A stretch of DNA of 14,211 bases, taken from assembly GCA_019428955.1 (NCBI GenBank), contig JAHYJF010000067.1, positions 1-14,211 on the forward strand, given 5' to 3'. The position numbers and the translations under genes were made by a program. A model generated the notes under the pieces. The model ran no database searches, was not told where the DNA came from, and saw nothing but the letters and a program-made list of their open reading frames with translations. Origin of the DNA: Burkholderiaceae bacterium (GTDB lineage Bacteria > Pseudomonadota > Gammaproteobacteria > Burkholderiales > Burkholderiaceae_E). This document shows positions 13,951 to 14,211 of the stretch, piece by piece (within the stretch, counting starts at the first letter, position 1; every line of letters begins with the position of its first letter).

Positions 13951-14211
13951 GGCGTGTTCCGCGAAGCCGCATTCGATACACGCGAACCGCTCCTGCGTGC
14001 GGCGGTTGTCCGCTGACACATCGCCGCAGCATGGACACTTCCGACTCGTGTTCTCCGGCGCCACGGCGAAGAGATAACCACCGCTCCACGCCAACTTGTA
14101 ATACAGCTGGCGGCGGAACTCGAACCAGCCCTGATCGAGGATGGACTTGTTCAGGCCGGACTTGGCCCGAACGTTTCTGCCCGGTGTTTCGGTGCTGCCC
14201 GCCGCCGACCT
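13819..14211 (-). CDS. tnpB: TnpB / OrfB, IS200/IS605 family, C-terminal part
   Basis: The frame is open to the window edge, so only about 130 C-terminal residues are seen. It shows SGLNKSILDQGWFEFRRQL, then a zinc ribbon with CPCC and CIEC, and the last RuvC-type acidic site in EHADLVGAINVL. The end, PPAAGTHRSDSGAAQCRV, is typical of IS1341-like OrfB. TnpB is an RNA-guided DNA nuclease related to Cas12 that helps keep the element at its site. The other two catalytic residues lie outside the window, so activity cannot be judged, but the visible part is undamaged. It reads in the same direction as the iron transporter and may supply transcription to it. Confidence 0.9.
   Translation of the reverse strand, partial: RSAAGSTETPGRNVRAKSGLNKSILDQGWFEFRRQLYYKLAWSGGYLFAVAPENTSRKCPCCGDVSADNRRTQERFACIECGFAEHADLVGAINVLRAGHARLAREVSGDVMPPAAGTHRSDSGAAQCRV

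Larger units (their letters stand above)
13781..14211 (-). mobile_element. Right end of an IS200/IS605-family element (partial)
   Basis: The right-hand portion of an IS605/IS1341-type element enters from the window edge. It consists of the tnpB 3' part and a terminal hairpin region CCCGCC-TGAA-GGCGGG (13788-13803) followed by GAGGATGTCA on the element strand, a common ending in these elements. Next to it begins the ribosome binding site of the iron transporter. No tnpA is inside the window, so it may be a tnpB-only element. The exact outer base is inferred, not proven. Confidence 0.7.

Overview
The window is GC-rich DNA whose gene content fits a betaproteobacterium (Rhodocyclales/Burkholderiales-like). 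The main pointers are a symporter-domain histidine kinase / response regulator / HAMP-PAS exonuclease cluster, a TAXI-type TRAP transporter, and a phenylpyruvate/indolepyruvate decarboxylase-like gene. The taxon is an inference from gene families, not from a marker gene. No rRNA, tRNA or CRISPR array was seen.

Layout. (1) 1-2850, plus strand apart from one remnant, is a toxin-antitoxin patch: an intact hipB-hipA pair with an operator-like promoter, a C-terminal Fic remnant (minus strand), and an AbiEi antitoxin whose AbiEii toxin stops being recognisable after about 22 codons. (2) 2848-4730, minus strand, is a collapsed signalling operon: a small membrane protein, a symporter-type histidine kinase, a response regulator and a HAMP/PAS (probably exonuclease-fused) sensor, all broken by deletions, a nonsense codon and small indels. 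(3) 4811-8682 is intact transport: an EamA/DMT permease divergent from a two-gene TAXI-TRAP operon (binding protein plus fused permease, translationally coupled). (4) 8690-10204 is a Fic-family gene on the minus strand. It is interrupted by three single-base homopolymer shifts, has a non-canonical active-site motif, and is preceded by three copies of a roughly 30-bp palindromic operator-like repeat. (5) 10264-12614, minus strand: an intact SDR oxidoreductase, a TPP-dependent decarboxylase pseudogene (two internal deletions, a stop codon, missing N terminus) and an intact small SHOCT protein. (6) 12663-13760 is an MbfA-like ferritin/VIT1 iron transporter. (7) 13781 to the window edge is the right end of an IS200/IS605-family element with the C-terminal part of tnpB, ending a few bases before the ribosome binding site of the iron transporter.

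Reading as a whole. Transport, SDR and iron genes are intact. Signalling, decarboxylase and several toxin-antitoxin genes are being lost, mostly by short illegitimate deletions that join two gene halves out of frame. This suggests deletion-driven decay in an accessory region. Several single-base changes lie in homopolymers and could instead be sequencing error, so the frameshifts are kept apart from the deletions, which are harder to explain that way.

No wholly new system is evident. The points most worth a second look are the Fic gene with its triple operator and altered motif, the orphan AbiEi antitoxin, and the TnpB end placed so that its guide RNA would read into the leader of the iron transporter.
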